Positions 14,292 to 22,332 are shown, counted from the first letter of the stretch. The stretch: 24,276 nucleotides of DNA from a virus (IMGVR_UViG_3300036768_000870:1-24276), one strand, 5' to 3'. The notes: generated from the sequence alone by a model not told the origin. Translations and numbers: made by a program.

Positions 14292-15725
14292 TCAGAAGCC
14301 CGGCGTCAGCGCGTCGGACATCACCGAGAACGACGCGCCGTGGCGCACGCCGATGTCGCAGGTCTGGAAGGCGCGCAGTAAGACGTCACCGGTGGTGAAG
14401 CCGGTGCTGTCGTACGGGTTGAGCGCGATCTCGGTGACGCCCCACATGGCGATGAACAGCTCCTGCCAGTTGCCGTAGATCAGCTCGGAGCAGATGCCGT
14501 TGCTGGTGCCCTTGGTGAGCGTGCTGCGCAGCTGCTGCGACTCGGCGTAGGGCGAGCCCTTGACGCGGTCGGGGCTGCCCGCCACCAGGCCGCCCTGCGG
14601 GTCCCACAGGTACTGCCCGGTGCTGGCCTTCAGCGTCGACAGGTAGCCTATGGCCTTGCTGTTCATCGCGTAGGCGGCAGCGGCCTGCGGCGCGTTGGCG
14701 AACTTGGTGGCGTACTTCAGCGAGATCAGGTGGTCGAAGGTCAGGTTGGCACCGTTGGTGCCGCCGACCACCGAGATGACGCCGGCCTGGTTGACGATGC
14801 CGGTGGGCTGGTTGCTGGCGCCGCTGCCCGACAGCGCGGCCAGGTCCAGGCCCAGGGCGATGACCGCCATCAGGTCGGCACGGGCCAGCATCTCGATGGC
14901 CGGCGTGGCCTGCAGCAGCATCAGGCGCGACATCTTGCTGAGCGCGCCCACGGTCTTGGGCCGCAGGCTGACCTTGTCGAAGGTGGCTTCGGCCTCAGTC
15001 GGTGCGCCCGATTCCGCCACCCAGTACACGCCGGTCTGCGAGATCTGGCGCGGAATGTCGACGTTGCCCACCAGGCCGGTGAGGTAGCGCGCGCCCAGGA
15101 TGGCGGTGACCATCTGGTTGCGCAGCACCTCGACGAAGCTGTCGTACAGCAGCTGCGTCTGTACCAGGTTGCCACCCTGCGCGGCGGAGCCCACCAGGTA
15201 GGGCGCGCGCTTTTGCACCTTGCCCTGCGTGGACAGCATCTCCCACGCGCGCAGGTGCTGCTCGTCGGGTGCGAAGGGCAGGTCGTTGGGCAGGAAGAAG
15301 CTGCTGCCGCCCACGTCGCGGCCGAGCTGCTTGGCCAGCTCGTTGGACACCTCGCGCTCGAAGCCGGCGGCCTTCCAGTCCTGGCTGATGAGCGCGCGCA
15401 CGGCGCGCATGTAGCTGAAGGACCGGCGCTCCTTGTCGGTCAGGTCGACGCTGGCGCCGCCCACCGGCGTGGTGCGCGCCGCGCTCTTGTCCAGCGCTTC
15501 GAGGAACTGCGCGCGGGCCTGTTCAATGGTGGCGCCGCCTTCGATCAGCAGGTCGGCCAGGGTCTGGTTCTTCCAGCGCTCGCCCAGCGCGCGGATGCCG
15601 TTCTGGCGCTCGCGCTCCTGGCGGCGCAGGTCGTCCCAGTTGGGTGCGGCCGGCGGCGTGGCCGGGGCAGCCGCGGCTGCAGCGCCGCCACGCTGTTCGA
15701 GGGTGGTGTCAGTTGCTTGGTTCAT
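14292..15725 (-). CDS. possible separate scaffold-capsid product from an internal start
   Basis: Within the fusion gene, ATG 15725 (Met212, MNQATDTTLEQRGG) is preceded by AAGGAAA with 5-7 nt spacing, better than the ribosome site of the full-length start. It falls exactly between the protease domain and the scaffold-like region, after the linker STEGK. Starting here gives 477 aa, the usual size for an HK97-type capsid precursor. This would let the phage make many capsid subunits and few protease fusions from one gene. The site is seen; its use is inferred. Confidence 0.45.
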   Translation of the reverse strand: MNQATDTTLEQRGGAAAAAAPATPPAAPNWDDLRRQERERQNGIRALGERWKNQTLADLLIEGGATIEQARAQFLEALDKSAARTTPVGGASVDLTDKERRSFSYMRAVRALISQDWKAAGFEREVSNELAKQLGRDVGGSSFFLPNDLPFAPDEQHLRAWEMLSTQGKVQKRAPYLVGSAAQGGNLVQTQLLYDSFVEVLRNQMVTAILGARYLTGLVGNVDIPRQISQTGVYWVAESGAPTEAEATFDKVSLRPKTVGALSKMSRLMLLQATPAIEMLARADLMAVIALGLDLAALSGSGASNQPTGIVNQAGVISVVGGTNGANLTFDHLISLKYATKFANAPQAAAAYAMNSKAIGYLSTLKASTGQYLWDPQGGLVAGSPDRVKGSPYAESQQLRSTLTKGTSNGICSELIYGNWQELFIAMWGVTEIALNPYDSTGFTTGDVLLRAFQTCDIGVRHGASFSVMSDALTPGF

Positions 15726-16358
15726 GGTCTTTCCTTCGGTCGATGGTTCGGCGGCTGCCGAGGGCTGCGTGCGTGCCCGTGTTACCACGTGCACGCGCGT
15801 CTGCGTGGCCTGGTCGGCGCTGCGGCCGACGCCCACGGTGGGGTCGGCCGGGATGCTGAGCAGGGAGATCTCGAACGCCTCCCACCGCTGGGCGGTGTAG
15901 ACGTCGTCGGGGCTGAAGCGGTCGGGGTCGTCGGTCTCGCAGACGTAGTCCGACGCGCGGTACATGAAGCTGACGTTGCGGATGATCCGGTCCTGCACCT
16001 GGTTCATGGCCCAGGTGCCGCGCTCGTCCTTGCCGAAGCGCACCAGGGCGTGGCCGCGCTTGTCGTCGCCGATCCATGCGCGCTCGATCACGCCCAGCAC
16101 GTCGTCGGGGTTGTGGCCCCACAGCAGGCTGCCGCCGTCGTTGAGGCGGGCCAGGTCGGCGGCGCCCGGTGCGTGCGACAGCACTTCCTTGCCGAACCAG
16201 CGGTCGACCGGGTATTCGCTGCTGAAGGTCAGCTCGACGGTGCGGGCGTCGGTGTCGACGTTGGGCGCAAAGTCGGCGCGAAAGGACAGCACCCGCTTCT
16301 GCGGGCCCAGTACGTCCCCGTCCTGCAGGCGGCGGTGTTCGATGGCGCTGTGTTGCAT
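14292..16358 (-). CDS. HK97-type prohead protease fused to major capsid protein
   Basis: The 688-aa product has an N-terminal S78 prohead protease (about 1-180) with His82 in WGHNPDDVLG, Ser130 in IIRNVSFMYR and Glu163 in EAFEISLLSIPADP; the H-48-S-33-E spacing matches HK97 protease. A short linker leads to Met212. Residues about 212-310 are a charged helical scaffold-like region (DDLRRQERERQNGIRALGER), and the rest is an HK97-fold capsid protein (SQTGVYWVAESGAPTEAEAT, RPKTVGALSKMSRLML, GVTEIALNPYDSTGFTTGDV). The protease should trim the delta region during head maturation. Fusion of the two is known in some phages but less common than separate genes. ATG 16358 begins MQHSAIEHRRL. An internal start may yield capsid alone. 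Confidence 0.92.
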   Translation of the reverse strand: MQHSAIEHRRLQDGDVLGPQKRVLSFRADFAPNVDTDARTVELTFSSEYPVDRWFGKEVLSHAPGAADLARLNDGGSLLWGHNPDDVLGVIERAWIGDDKRGHALVRFGKDERGTWAMNQVQDRIIRNVSFMYRASDYVCETDDPDRFSPDDVYTAQRWEAFEISLLSIPADPTVGVGRSADQATQTRVHVVTRARTQPSAAAEPSTEGKTMNQATDTTLEQRGGAAAAAAPATPPAAPNWDDLRRQERERQNGIRALGERWKNQTLADLLIEGGATIEQARAQFLEALDKSAARTTPVGGASVDLTDKERRSFSYMRAVRALISQDWKAAGFEREVSNELAKQLGRDVGGSSFFLPNDLPFAPDEQHLRAWEMLSTQGKVQKRAPYLVGSAAQGGNLVQTQLLYDSFVEVLRNQMVTAILGARYLTGLVGNVDIPRQISQTGVYWVAESGAPTEAEATFDKVSLRPKTVGALSKMSRLMLLQATPAIEMLARADLMAVIALGLDLAALSGSGASNQPTGIVNQAGVISVVGGTNGANLTFDHLISLKYATKFANAPQAAAAYAMNSKAIGYLSTLKASTGQYLWDPQGGLVAGSPDRVKGSPYAESQQLRSTLTKGTSNGICSELIYGNWQELFIAMWGVTEIALNPYDSTGFTTGDVLLRAFQTCDIGVRHGASFSVMSDALTPGF

Positions 16359-16376
16359 GGTGAAGGGCCAAGAAGA

Positions 16377-16404
16377 AGGCCGCCGGTGTTGCCACGGGCG
16401 GCCT
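16377..16404 (-). terminator. terminator-like hairpin between portal and protease-capsid genes
   Basis: A perfect 8-bp stem (AGGCCGCC/GGCGGCCT) with a 12-nt loop, followed on the coding strand by TCTTCTTGG. The tail is mixed U/C, so it would be a weak or regulated terminator, or an mRNA end/processing point that separates portal from capsid message. It lies in a 68-nt gap, among the largest in the head module. Confidence 0.4.
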
Positions 16405-16426
16405 GGGTTGATGAAGGCGGCGACGG

Positions 16427-18121
16427 TCAGTCGGGGTTGGTGTCGGTAGCGCTGGGTGCGCTGGGGGTCTGGTCATCGTCGGCCGCACCGCCGGGCTCGG
16501 CCGGTGCGGCGGCGGCCTGCGCGGCGCCCTTGTCGTTGACCTGCGCGGGGTCGGTGTCCAGCACCAGGCCGTAACGCCGTGCCATGGCCAGCTCGTCGCG
16601 GCGCTGGCGGCAGTACTCCTCGAAGTCGCCACCCTGCTCCGCGTGGTAGTTGGTCAGGGTCTCGAAGCCGGACCGCACATCGCTCTTGGCCGCGGCGCCT
16701 TCCTTGACGGGGTCGACCCACTTCCACCCGCGGGGCGACCAGCGCACGGCCTGGTAGATCTCGGGCTGCGTCTCGAAGGCCGGCAGGTCGAGCACGCCGG
16801 CGAGCACCGCCATCTCGAGCCAGCGCTCGAACAGCGGCTGGCACAGGGTTTCGATCAGCCACTGCTGCAGCACGCGCCACAGGTCGCGGTCGGTCAACAG
16901 CGACAGGCGGCTGCTGCTGTAGTTGCTTTGGCTGTAGTCGCGGCTCAGGCTTTCGTAGCTGACGCCCACGCCCGCGGCCACGCTGCGCAGCATGAAGCGC
17001 ATGAAGGGGTCGAGCGCCGCGTTGGGGCGGTTGGGCGCGAAGCCCTGGAAGGTCTCGCCGGGCTCGAGGTCCAGGATGATGCCGGGCGTCATGTCGGTGA
17101 CGCGCTCGCCGTTCATCACGTCGTCGGCGTCGTCGCCGCCTTCGCCCGGGATGTCGATCTCGGGCCGCTGCCGGAAGCCCATGATGGCGGCGCCGGCGCG
17201 CGCAGCCACGATCTCGGCTTCTTCGTACCCGCCCATGTGCCGCAGCTTGACCAGGGTGGCATGCATCCAGGGCACGCCGCGCGTCTGGTAGGGCCGGTCG
17301 AACAGCGCGATGTGGATGATCTCCTCGGCCGGCACGCGGATGTAGTTCTGGCTGGTCATCGTCGCGCCGGCCAGGAAGTCGCCCGGGTGACGCGGGTACA
17401 GCCAGTAGGCGACCGGCCGCTGCCACTGGTCGACCTCGACGCCCATGCGGATCTCGTTGCCGGTGTCGCTGCTGCGGCCGTTCCAGGTGTCGACGATCTG
17501 ATCCGACTCGATCAGCTCCAGGCCCAGCGGCACGCGGCTGTCACCGAAGCGCTTGGGCACCAGGCGCAGCAGCAGCTCGCCCGACTCGAAGACAGAGTTC
17601 ATCACCACCTGCTGGATGCCGGCCCAGCTGAGCCGGCCGGCGGCGTGGCAGCGGCGCGGGTCGGTCCAGTGCTTCCACTCGGCCTCGATGCGGTCGTTGA
17701 CCTTGGTGTCGAAGGCATCCCCGCGGCGCTTCTTCACCTGCGCCTGCAGGCCGATGCCCTGGCCGACGACGTTGAGCATCACCGTGCGCTTGGCGTTCTT
17801 CGCGTACTCGTTGTCGCGGCAGAGCTGGCGGCTGCGGTTGCGCAGCGGCCGCAGGCTGGTGATGATTTCGGTGTCGGCGCTGGTGCCTTGGGCCGTCCAG
17901 TCGGCGGTGGTGCGGTCGTACTGCGCGCCGGCGTACAGGCGCTTGGCCGGCCGTGCAGGCGCCTGCAAACCGCGGGCGACCTTCTGCAGGCGCAGGTGCT
18001 CGGGGCCGTGCTCCGCGCGCCAGCCCTGCAGCGTGACGCTGCCCGGCAGCCTGGCGCGGGCCAGGGCCTGAGCCCAGACTTCGCGCGGCGTGGTGGCCAC
18101 GGCGGTACCGGTGGTCGCCAT
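16427..18121 (-). CDS. portal protein (lambda gpB family)
   Basis: The 564-aa protein forms the dodecameric vertex ring through which DNA is packed. Characteristic stretches are RSRQLCRDNEYAKNAKRTVM and NVVGQGIGLQ near residues 95-125, GIQQVVMNSVFESGELLLR, LELIESDQIVDT, VPAEEIIHIALFDRPYQTRG, and SYESLSRDYSQSNYSSSRLS, the strongly conserved signature of gpB-type portals. The C-terminal tail is Ala/Pro/Asp-rich. ATG 18121 overlaps the gpW-like stop as TGATG; a GTG one codon upstream is an alternative. Confidence 0.93.
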   Translation of the reverse strand: MATTGTAVATTPREVWAQALARARLPGSVTLQGWRAEHGPEHLRLQKVARGLQAPARPAKRLYAGAQYDRTTADWTAQGTSADTEIITSLRPLRNRSRQLCRDNEYAKNAKRTVMLNVVGQGIGLQAQVKKRRGDAFDTKVNDRIEAEWKHWTDPRRCHAAGRLSWAGIQQVVMNSVFESGELLLRLVPKRFGDSRVPLGLELIESDQIVDTWNGRSSDTGNEIRMGVEVDQWQRPVAYWLYPRHPGDFLAGATMTSQNYIRVPAEEIIHIALFDRPYQTRGVPWMHATLVKLRHMGGYEEAEIVAARAGAAIMGFRQRPEIDIPGEGGDDADDVMNGERVTDMTPGIILDLEPGETFQGFAPNRPNAALDPFMRFMLRSVAAGVGVSYESLSRDYSQSNYSSSRLSLLTDRDLWRVLQQWLIETLCQPLFERWLEMAVLAGVLDLPAFETQPEIYQAVRWSPRGWKWVDPVKEGAAAKSDVRSGFETLTNYHAEQGGDFEEYCRQRRDELAMARRYGLVLDTDPAQVNDKGAAQAAAAPAEPGGAADDDQTPSAPSATDTNPD

Positions 18122-18669
18122 CACGCGAACCTCACGCCAGTGCGGCCGGCCTTGCCCAGCCCGGCCGTGATGGCCTTGGCGCGGCGCTGCCGCGCGACGA
18201 TGACGGCCAGGCGGTTGCGCTCGGCATGCAGTTCGGTGATGGCCATGTACTTGAGTGAACGGTCGCGGATGGCGTACTCGGCCACCGCGCCGCCGGTCAT
18301 CCGGGCGCGGATGGCAGCGAGCACGGCCTCGAGGTCGATTTCTTCCTGGGTGCGGTCGTCATAGCCCGGCTGCGCCAGGCGCGGGTTGGCCACTACGGTG
18401 ATCTGGCCGCTGGCCACGGTGTAGGTCTCGCCGGCCTTGTCGACCCAGCTCGACCAGGTGTAGGTGTCGGGCGCCCACAGGGCTGTCTGGCTGGCGGTCT
18501 GCAGCACGCGGTAGCTGGTGCCATCGACCACCGCCTGCAGGTTGATGACAGCGTTGCCGGCCGACCGCGGCACGAGCCGGTAGTACAGCGTCCAGCCGGC
18601 CGACGGCGGGTAGGCCGGTACCGTGGTGGCGAAGTTGAGCGAGTCGCCCTGGATGAGTTTCTGGAACAT
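18121..18669 (-). CDS. head-tail connector, gpW-like C-terminal part with extra N-terminal beta domain
   Basis: The 182-aa product begins MFQKLIQGDSLNFATTVPAY. Residues about 1-95 form a beta region (GWTLYYRLVPRSAGNAV, LWAPDTYTWSSWVDKAGETY, VASGQITVVANP) resembling Ig/BppU-like modules. Residues about 105-182 are helical (IDLEAVLAAIRARM, YAIRDRSLKYMAITELHAER), like lambda gpW (68 aa), which plugs the portal between B and FII. Position directly before the portal gene agrees with lambda order A-W-B. ATG 18669 has AAGGA 7 nt upstream. The gpW link is by pattern and order; the N-terminal module is an addition. Confidence 0.65.
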   Translation of the reverse strand: MFQKLIQGDSLNFATTVPAYPPSAGWTLYYRLVPRSAGNAVINLQAVVDGTSYRVLQTASQTALWAPDTYTWSSWVDKAGETYTVASGQITVVANPRLAQPGYDDRTQEEIDLEAVLAAIRARMTGGAVAEYAIRDRSLKYMAITELHAERNRLAVIVARQRRAKAITAGLGKAGRTGVRFA

Positions 18670-18694
18670 CAGCCGATCCTTCGAGTTGGCGCGT

Positions 18695-18949
18695 TCACGA
18701 CCAGGTGGTAACCATCCCGCCCACCCGTGCGCCGCTGGTGCCCGCGGTGGTGCAGCGCAGGAACTTGCCGCCGGCGCCGGTCATGTTGGCGTGCGGCACG
18801 ACAACGTCGCCCAGCGCGTAGGCGGTGGTCGCGGCCCACACGCCCTTGACGGTGGCGGTGCTGTTGACCGTGCCGGCGGCATTGAGCGCGCCGCCGCGCA
18901 GCAAGGCGTCAACGAGCAGGTGCTGCGTGAAGTCCGTGAGCATGCCCAT
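18695..18949 (-). CDS. short virion-type protein (84 aa)
   Basis: It begins MGMLTDFTQHLLVDALLRGG, a start seen in longer phage proteins of about 150-250 aa, followed by VWAATTAYALGDVVVPHANM and FLRCTTAGTSGAR, the aromatic TxYxxGDxV motif common in virion and carbohydrate-binding modules. It ends soon after, so it may be a shortened form. A second ATG lies at 18943. Located between large terminase and the gpW-like gene, it could be a head decoration or head-associated protein; function not established. Confidence 0.65.
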   Translation of the reverse strand: MGMLTDFTQHLLVDALLRGGALNAAGTVNSTATVKGVWAATTAYALGDVVVPHANMTGAGGKFLRCTTAGTSGARVGGMVTTWS

Positions 18950-18973
18950 GGTGTGGCCCCGTGATGTGGATGG

Positions 18974-21127
18974 TTACCAGCGGTTGATCGAGAAAGCGCC
19001 GCCGCTCTTGCGTGACTGCCATCCACGCCGCGTCTGCTTGGACGCGGCGGGGGGCTTGGGCCCTGCGGGCGGCGGCGGTGGTTCATGGGTCCGGGGCACC
19101 GCCGCATGTGCTGGAGTAGGCACGCCTTGCGGCGGCGGCAGCATCTCAGCCCCGGCACTGCTCACCTCGGGGGCCGTACCCGTCAACGGCCCTTCGAGAT
19201 CCGGTTGTTCTTGCGATTCGTCGTTGTCCAGCAGCGTGCGCTGCACCAGGCGCTGCTCGAGGGCGGCCCAGTGCACGTCTCGCATCAGGTTGGTCTTGCA
19301 GCTGCGGGCTGCGTGCAGGCAGTACACCTCGCAGTCCAGCACCTCATTGCGGACGCCTGCAAGCTTCTGCCACGTCTTGCGGTAGCGGTTCGTTCGGCTC
19401 GGTGCCTTCACTTCGCTGACCAACTGCTCCCAGTAGTCGGGCCGTACCTTGGCGTACCAGTGCAGCACGCCAGGGCCGCGGCCTTCGAGCTGCAGCCGGT
19501 TCTCGAGGATCAGGTCCTTGGCCCGGGTCGTGCCGACAATGAAGGTGTCCAGGCCGAACTTCAGCGGTTTGTGCCTGCGGCCCAGGTCCACTTTCTTCGG
19601 CGGCGCGAAGATCTCGCGGCGGTCGTCGGTCTGCTCCGACGCGCCCTTGCCCGCCATGTAGCCGCGATGCCTGCGCGGCCGCACGTAGGCGTGGACGACT
19701 TCGGTGCGGTTGCCGTCTGAGCCGTCGATCGTCACCGCCCGGATGCGCAGCTTGGCGCCGCTGGCGTGTTCGAAGTCCCGCGTCAGCAGCGCGTCCAGGT
19801 CGGCCCAGGCGCCGGCGTTGGGCACCAGCGTGGACCCATGGAGCTCGCCCCAGTACACGAGCCAGCTTTCCTCGCCGCGGCCCCAGGCCCGGATGATCAC
19901 CGCCAGGCGATCGTGCTGGACGTCGACGCCGGCCGTCAGCATCAGCCCACCCCAGGGCACCGTGAACTCGGGGTAGTCCTCAGCGCGTGTCGCCAGCGCG
20001 TCGGCCTTGGGCATGTCGCTCTGGTACACCCACGGCAGGCCGAGCGTCGAGTTCCAGAACGCGATCTTGGCGCCCAGCTCGCCGGTGGCGGCCTCGTGCT
20101 CGGCCGTCAGGTACTTCTCGACCAGGCGGGTGAGGCTGCTGTCCGGGAAGCTGGAGTACAGCTCGTTCAGATAGAAGCCGGCCACGCCGTGGAAGTCAGC
20201 GGCGGCCTTCCATCCAAAGCCCAGGGCCTCAGCCTGGCGCACGTTTCGGTTCTTCTGCGCGTCGTTCCACACGCTGCCGCAGTGCGGGCAGACGTAGGCC
20301 GCGGTCTCGGGCAGCGCCTTGCCGAACACCGCGTGCGAGGCGGTGGGCCCGTCTTGCCACTTGACGTTGTCCCAGTTCAGGACGTGGGCCTCGCCGCAGT
20401 CGTGACACGGCACCCAGTAGGCCCGCTGGTCAGACGTCTGCATTTCCTGCACGATGGCGCTGACGCCGGCAACGGTCGGCGTGCCACCGATCAGGATCTT
20501 GCTGTCGTGGAAGCTCTTGACCCGCTCCTCCGCCAGCTTGATCGAGTCGCCCTGCCCCTTGATGTTCAGGTTGCAGTCGTCCGGCTCTTCCACGCACACG
20601 CGCTTGATGGGCGTGGACTTGACCCCGTCGGTGCTGTTCGATCCGAACAGCATCAGGAACCCGCCCGGGAACTGCTTCAGGTCCTGCTTGTTGTCGGCCG
20701 AGCGCGACTTCAGATTGACCAGCGGCCGCAGCGCGGGCGTGGCCTCGATCATCGGCTCGAGCTTCAGCTCGGTGTACTTCTTGTAGGTGGCCTCGCGCGG
20801 AAACATGATAGCCATCGACGACGGGTCGGTGTGGATCACGTACCCGACGTAGTTGTTCATCACGCCGTCGGTCCACCCCACCTGCGCGGACTTCTGGCAC
20901 ACCACCTTGCGCACGCGGCGGTCGTTGATCGCCTCCAGGATGCCCCGCAGGAAGGGCGTGATCTGCAGCGAGAAGCGGCCGGGCAGCGCCGTGTTCTGCG
21001 CCAGGTGCCGGTACCGCTCAGCCCACTGCGCGACCGAGATCCGCGGCGGCGGCGCCAGCCGGGCCAGGCAACGCCGCAACAGCTTGCGCAGGATCTGCGC
21101 GTCTGTCGGTAGTGTCGTCTGGGTCAT
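18974..21127 (-). CDS. terminase large subunit (GpA family)
   Basis: This 717-aa motor protein cuts concatemeric DNA and pumps it into the prohead. The N-terminal ATPase shows the GpA-type Walker A QKSAQVGWTD (about residues 78-87), Walker B region KRVCVEEPDD (about 175-184) and coupling motif ILIGGTPTV (about 211-219). Two Cys pairs follow (PCHDCGEAH at about 240-248; YVCPHCGSVW), a zinc-ribbon-like pair known in GpA terminases. The C-terminal nuclease part includes LTAGVDVQHDRLAVIIRAWG and AVTIDGSDGNRT. The end is Pro/Arg-rich. ATG 21127 lies inside the small subunit gene and lacks a good ribosome site, which suggests coupled translation. Confidence 0.95.
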   Translation of the reverse strand: MTQTTLPTDAQILRKLLRRCLARLAPPPRISVAQWAERYRHLAQNTALPGRFSLQITPFLRGILEAINDRRVRKVVCQKSAQVGWTDGVMNNYVGYVIHTDPSSMAIMFPREATYKKYTELKLEPMIEATPALRPLVNLKSRSADNKQDLKQFPGGFLMLFGSNSTDGVKSTPIKRVCVEEPDDCNLNIKGQGDSIKLAEERVKSFHDSKILIGGTPTVAGVSAIVQEMQTSDQRAYWVPCHDCGEAHVLNWDNVKWQDGPTASHAVFGKALPETAAYVCPHCGSVWNDAQKNRNVRQAEALGFGWKAAADFHGVAGFYLNELYSSFPDSSLTRLVEKYLTAEHEAATGELGAKIAFWNSTLGLPWVYQSDMPKADALATRAEDYPEFTVPWGGLMLTAGVDVQHDRLAVIIRAWGRGEESWLVYWGELHGSTLVPNAGAWADLDALLTRDFEHASGAKLRIRAVTIDGSDGNRTEVVHAYVRPRRHRGYMAGKGASEQTDDRREIFAPPKKVDLGRRHKPLKFGLDTFIVGTTRAKDLILENRLQLEGRGPGVLHWYAKVRPDYWEQLVSEVKAPSRTNRYRKTWQKLAGVRNEVLDCEVYCLHAARSCKTNLMRDVHWAALEQRLVQRTLLDNDESQEQPDLEGPLTGTAPEVSSAGAEMLPPPQGVPTPAHAAVPRTHEPPPPPAGPKPPAASKQTRRGWQSRKSGGAFSINRW

Positions 21128-21563
21128 ACCCGCTGAGCTTGGTCAGGAACTCGTCGAAGGTCTCTGCGATCAGGTCGCGCTTGGCCTCGACGCCGGAGGT
21201 CTGTTCGAGCAGCTGCGCCAGCCGGTTGACCTCGGAGCGCAGGAAGGACCGGGCCGCGGCGACCATGCCGTCCCACATGGGCTCGACCTGGTCAGCGGGC
21301 ACCAGCTGGCCGCGCTTCTCCGCCAGCTCGAGCTCCTCGCGATCGCCGCGCAGCCGGTCGAGCCGGTCCTTCGGCGACTCGCCCTTGACCTTCTCCAGCT
21401 CGTGCTGCACGCGCCACTCGATACAGGCCTTGCTGTCGTACTCGCTGGCCACGCCCGGCTTGCCGCGCACCGCGATCGGCATGCCCTGCTCTTGCCATTC
21501 GGCGATCGTCTTGACGGTCACTCCGAACAGGTCGGCCAGCGCTTCCCTGCTGCTGATTCTCAA
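21018..21563 (-). CDS. terminase small subunit (Nu1-like)
   Basis: The 181-aa product begins MRISSREALADLFGVTVKTI, a winged helix-turn-helix for cos/pac binding (VTVKTIAEWQEQGMP, as in lambda Nu1), followed by SEYDSKACIEWRVQHELEKV, a charged helical region (DRLDRLRGDREELELAEKRG) and a self-assembly region. TTG 21563 is preferred because GAGG lies 8 nt upstream; GTG 21572 (adding three residues) overlaps that ribosome site. The last 36 codons overlap terL by 110 nt and are Ala/Pro/Gly-rich, suggesting a flexible tail. Confidence 0.88.
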   Translation of the reverse strand: MRISSREALADLFGVTVKTIAEWQEQGMPIAVRGKPGVASEYDSKACIEWRVQHELEKVKGESPKDRLDRLRGDREELELAEKRGQLVPADQVEPMWDGMVAAARSFLRSEVNRLAQLLEQTSGVEAKRDLIAETFDEFLTKLSGYDPDDTTDRRADPAQAVAALPGPAGAAAADLGRAVG

Positions 21564-21593
21564 GATAAGCACCTCATGTGCACGTCAACTCTG

Positions 21594-21606
21594 CGCGAAT
21601 TTCGCG
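21594..21606. repeat. perfect short inverted repeat upstream of terS
   Basis: CGCGAATTTCGCG is a 6-bp palindrome around one central base in the 88-nt gap between the gpZ-like gene and terS. In lambda the cos site lies just before Nu1, so this could be part of a packaging or regulatory site, but a 13-bp palindrome is weak evidence. Confidence 0.3.
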
Positions 21607-21651
21607 GTCATCGAGGCCGCTGTTTGCGATTTCTGGGAAGGACCCGGCGAT

Positions 21652-22233
21652 TTACGGGCGGGTCGATCTTGTCTGCCAGTAGCGGGTTTCCTGCTGCAGG
21701 ATCGACGGGAACTTGTCGACGATGAAGGCGCGCAGGGCCTCTTGCACTGCGGAGTTCACGATCGCTTCGGGGATCGAAGGACCGAACAACTCGCGGATGG
21801 GCAGCTGGTGCCAGCTGCTGCGCACCTTCACGTGCTTGCCGCCCGCCTCGCGCACATACACACCGGTGTGCCCGTTGGGCATGGTGGCGATGAACGCGTG
21901 CTGGATGACCTTGCGGCCCTTGAGCACGTTGACGCTGACGCCGGCCTTGACCTGCCTGGCGCCGTACTTGATCAACGGAATCGGGCGGCCCGAGGTGACG
22001 ACGCTGGCCACCAGGTTGTCGGGCGATGCACGCATCACCCGCATGGCCGCCTTGATGTCGCCCGCCTTGAGGTTGTAACCCGTGTCGCGGATCTGGCGCG
22101 AGGCCTGCACCTTGGCCTGGTCAGCGGTCTTGTTCAGCGCCCTGACGGTCGCCTTGTCCTGCAGATCCTCGGCCAGCGCCTTCATGTCCAAGAAGGCCTG
22201 GTTCAAGGTGTGCCGCACGTCCACCTTGATCAT
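21652..22233 (-). CDS. minor tail protein, gpZ-like
   Basis: The 193-aa product (lambda gpZ is 192) begins MIKVDVRHTLNQAFLDMKAL. The order of features fits gpZ: helical KATVRALNKTADQAKVQASR, ADIFR-like basic helix TGYNLKAGDIKAAMRVMRAS, beta part IPLIKYGARQVKAGVSVNVL, AFIATMPNGHTGVYVREAGG, and a C-terminal helical end PIRELFGPSIPEAIVNSAVQ. Z-type proteins act at tail completion, allowing tail joining and DNA injection. ATG 22233 is chosen for GAGGG 7 nt upstream over GTG 22239. Its place before terS rather than between FII and U is unusual. Confidence 0.8.
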   Translation of the reverse strand: MIKVDVRHTLNQAFLDMKALAEDLQDKATVRALNKTADQAKVQASRQIRDTGYNLKAGDIKAAMRVMRASPDNLVASVVTSGRPIPLIKYGARQVKAGVSVNVLKGRKVIQHAFIATMPNGHTGVYVREAGGKHVKVRSSWHQLPIRELFGPSIPEAIVNSAVQEALRAFIVDKFPSILQQETRYWQTRSTRP

Positions 22234-22332
22234 GTGCACACCCTCGCGCAGCGTGCCTGAAATGTACTCAAAAGCTCTATTCCGTAAAACTCCCCCGTGC
22301 GCTGCAGCGCCTCCACGCGCCTGCGCTCCGCG

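Noticed and set aside
14730-20000. Other long plus-strand frames opposite capsid, portal and terminase genes
   Set aside because: Same shadow composition; the minus-strand frames carry clear capsid, portal and GpA motifs.
21567-21588. TTGACG-like -35 upstream of terS
   Set aside because: The only possible -10 elements (TCTTGA or TATCTT) overlap the ribosome site and start codon of terS and match the consensus poorly.
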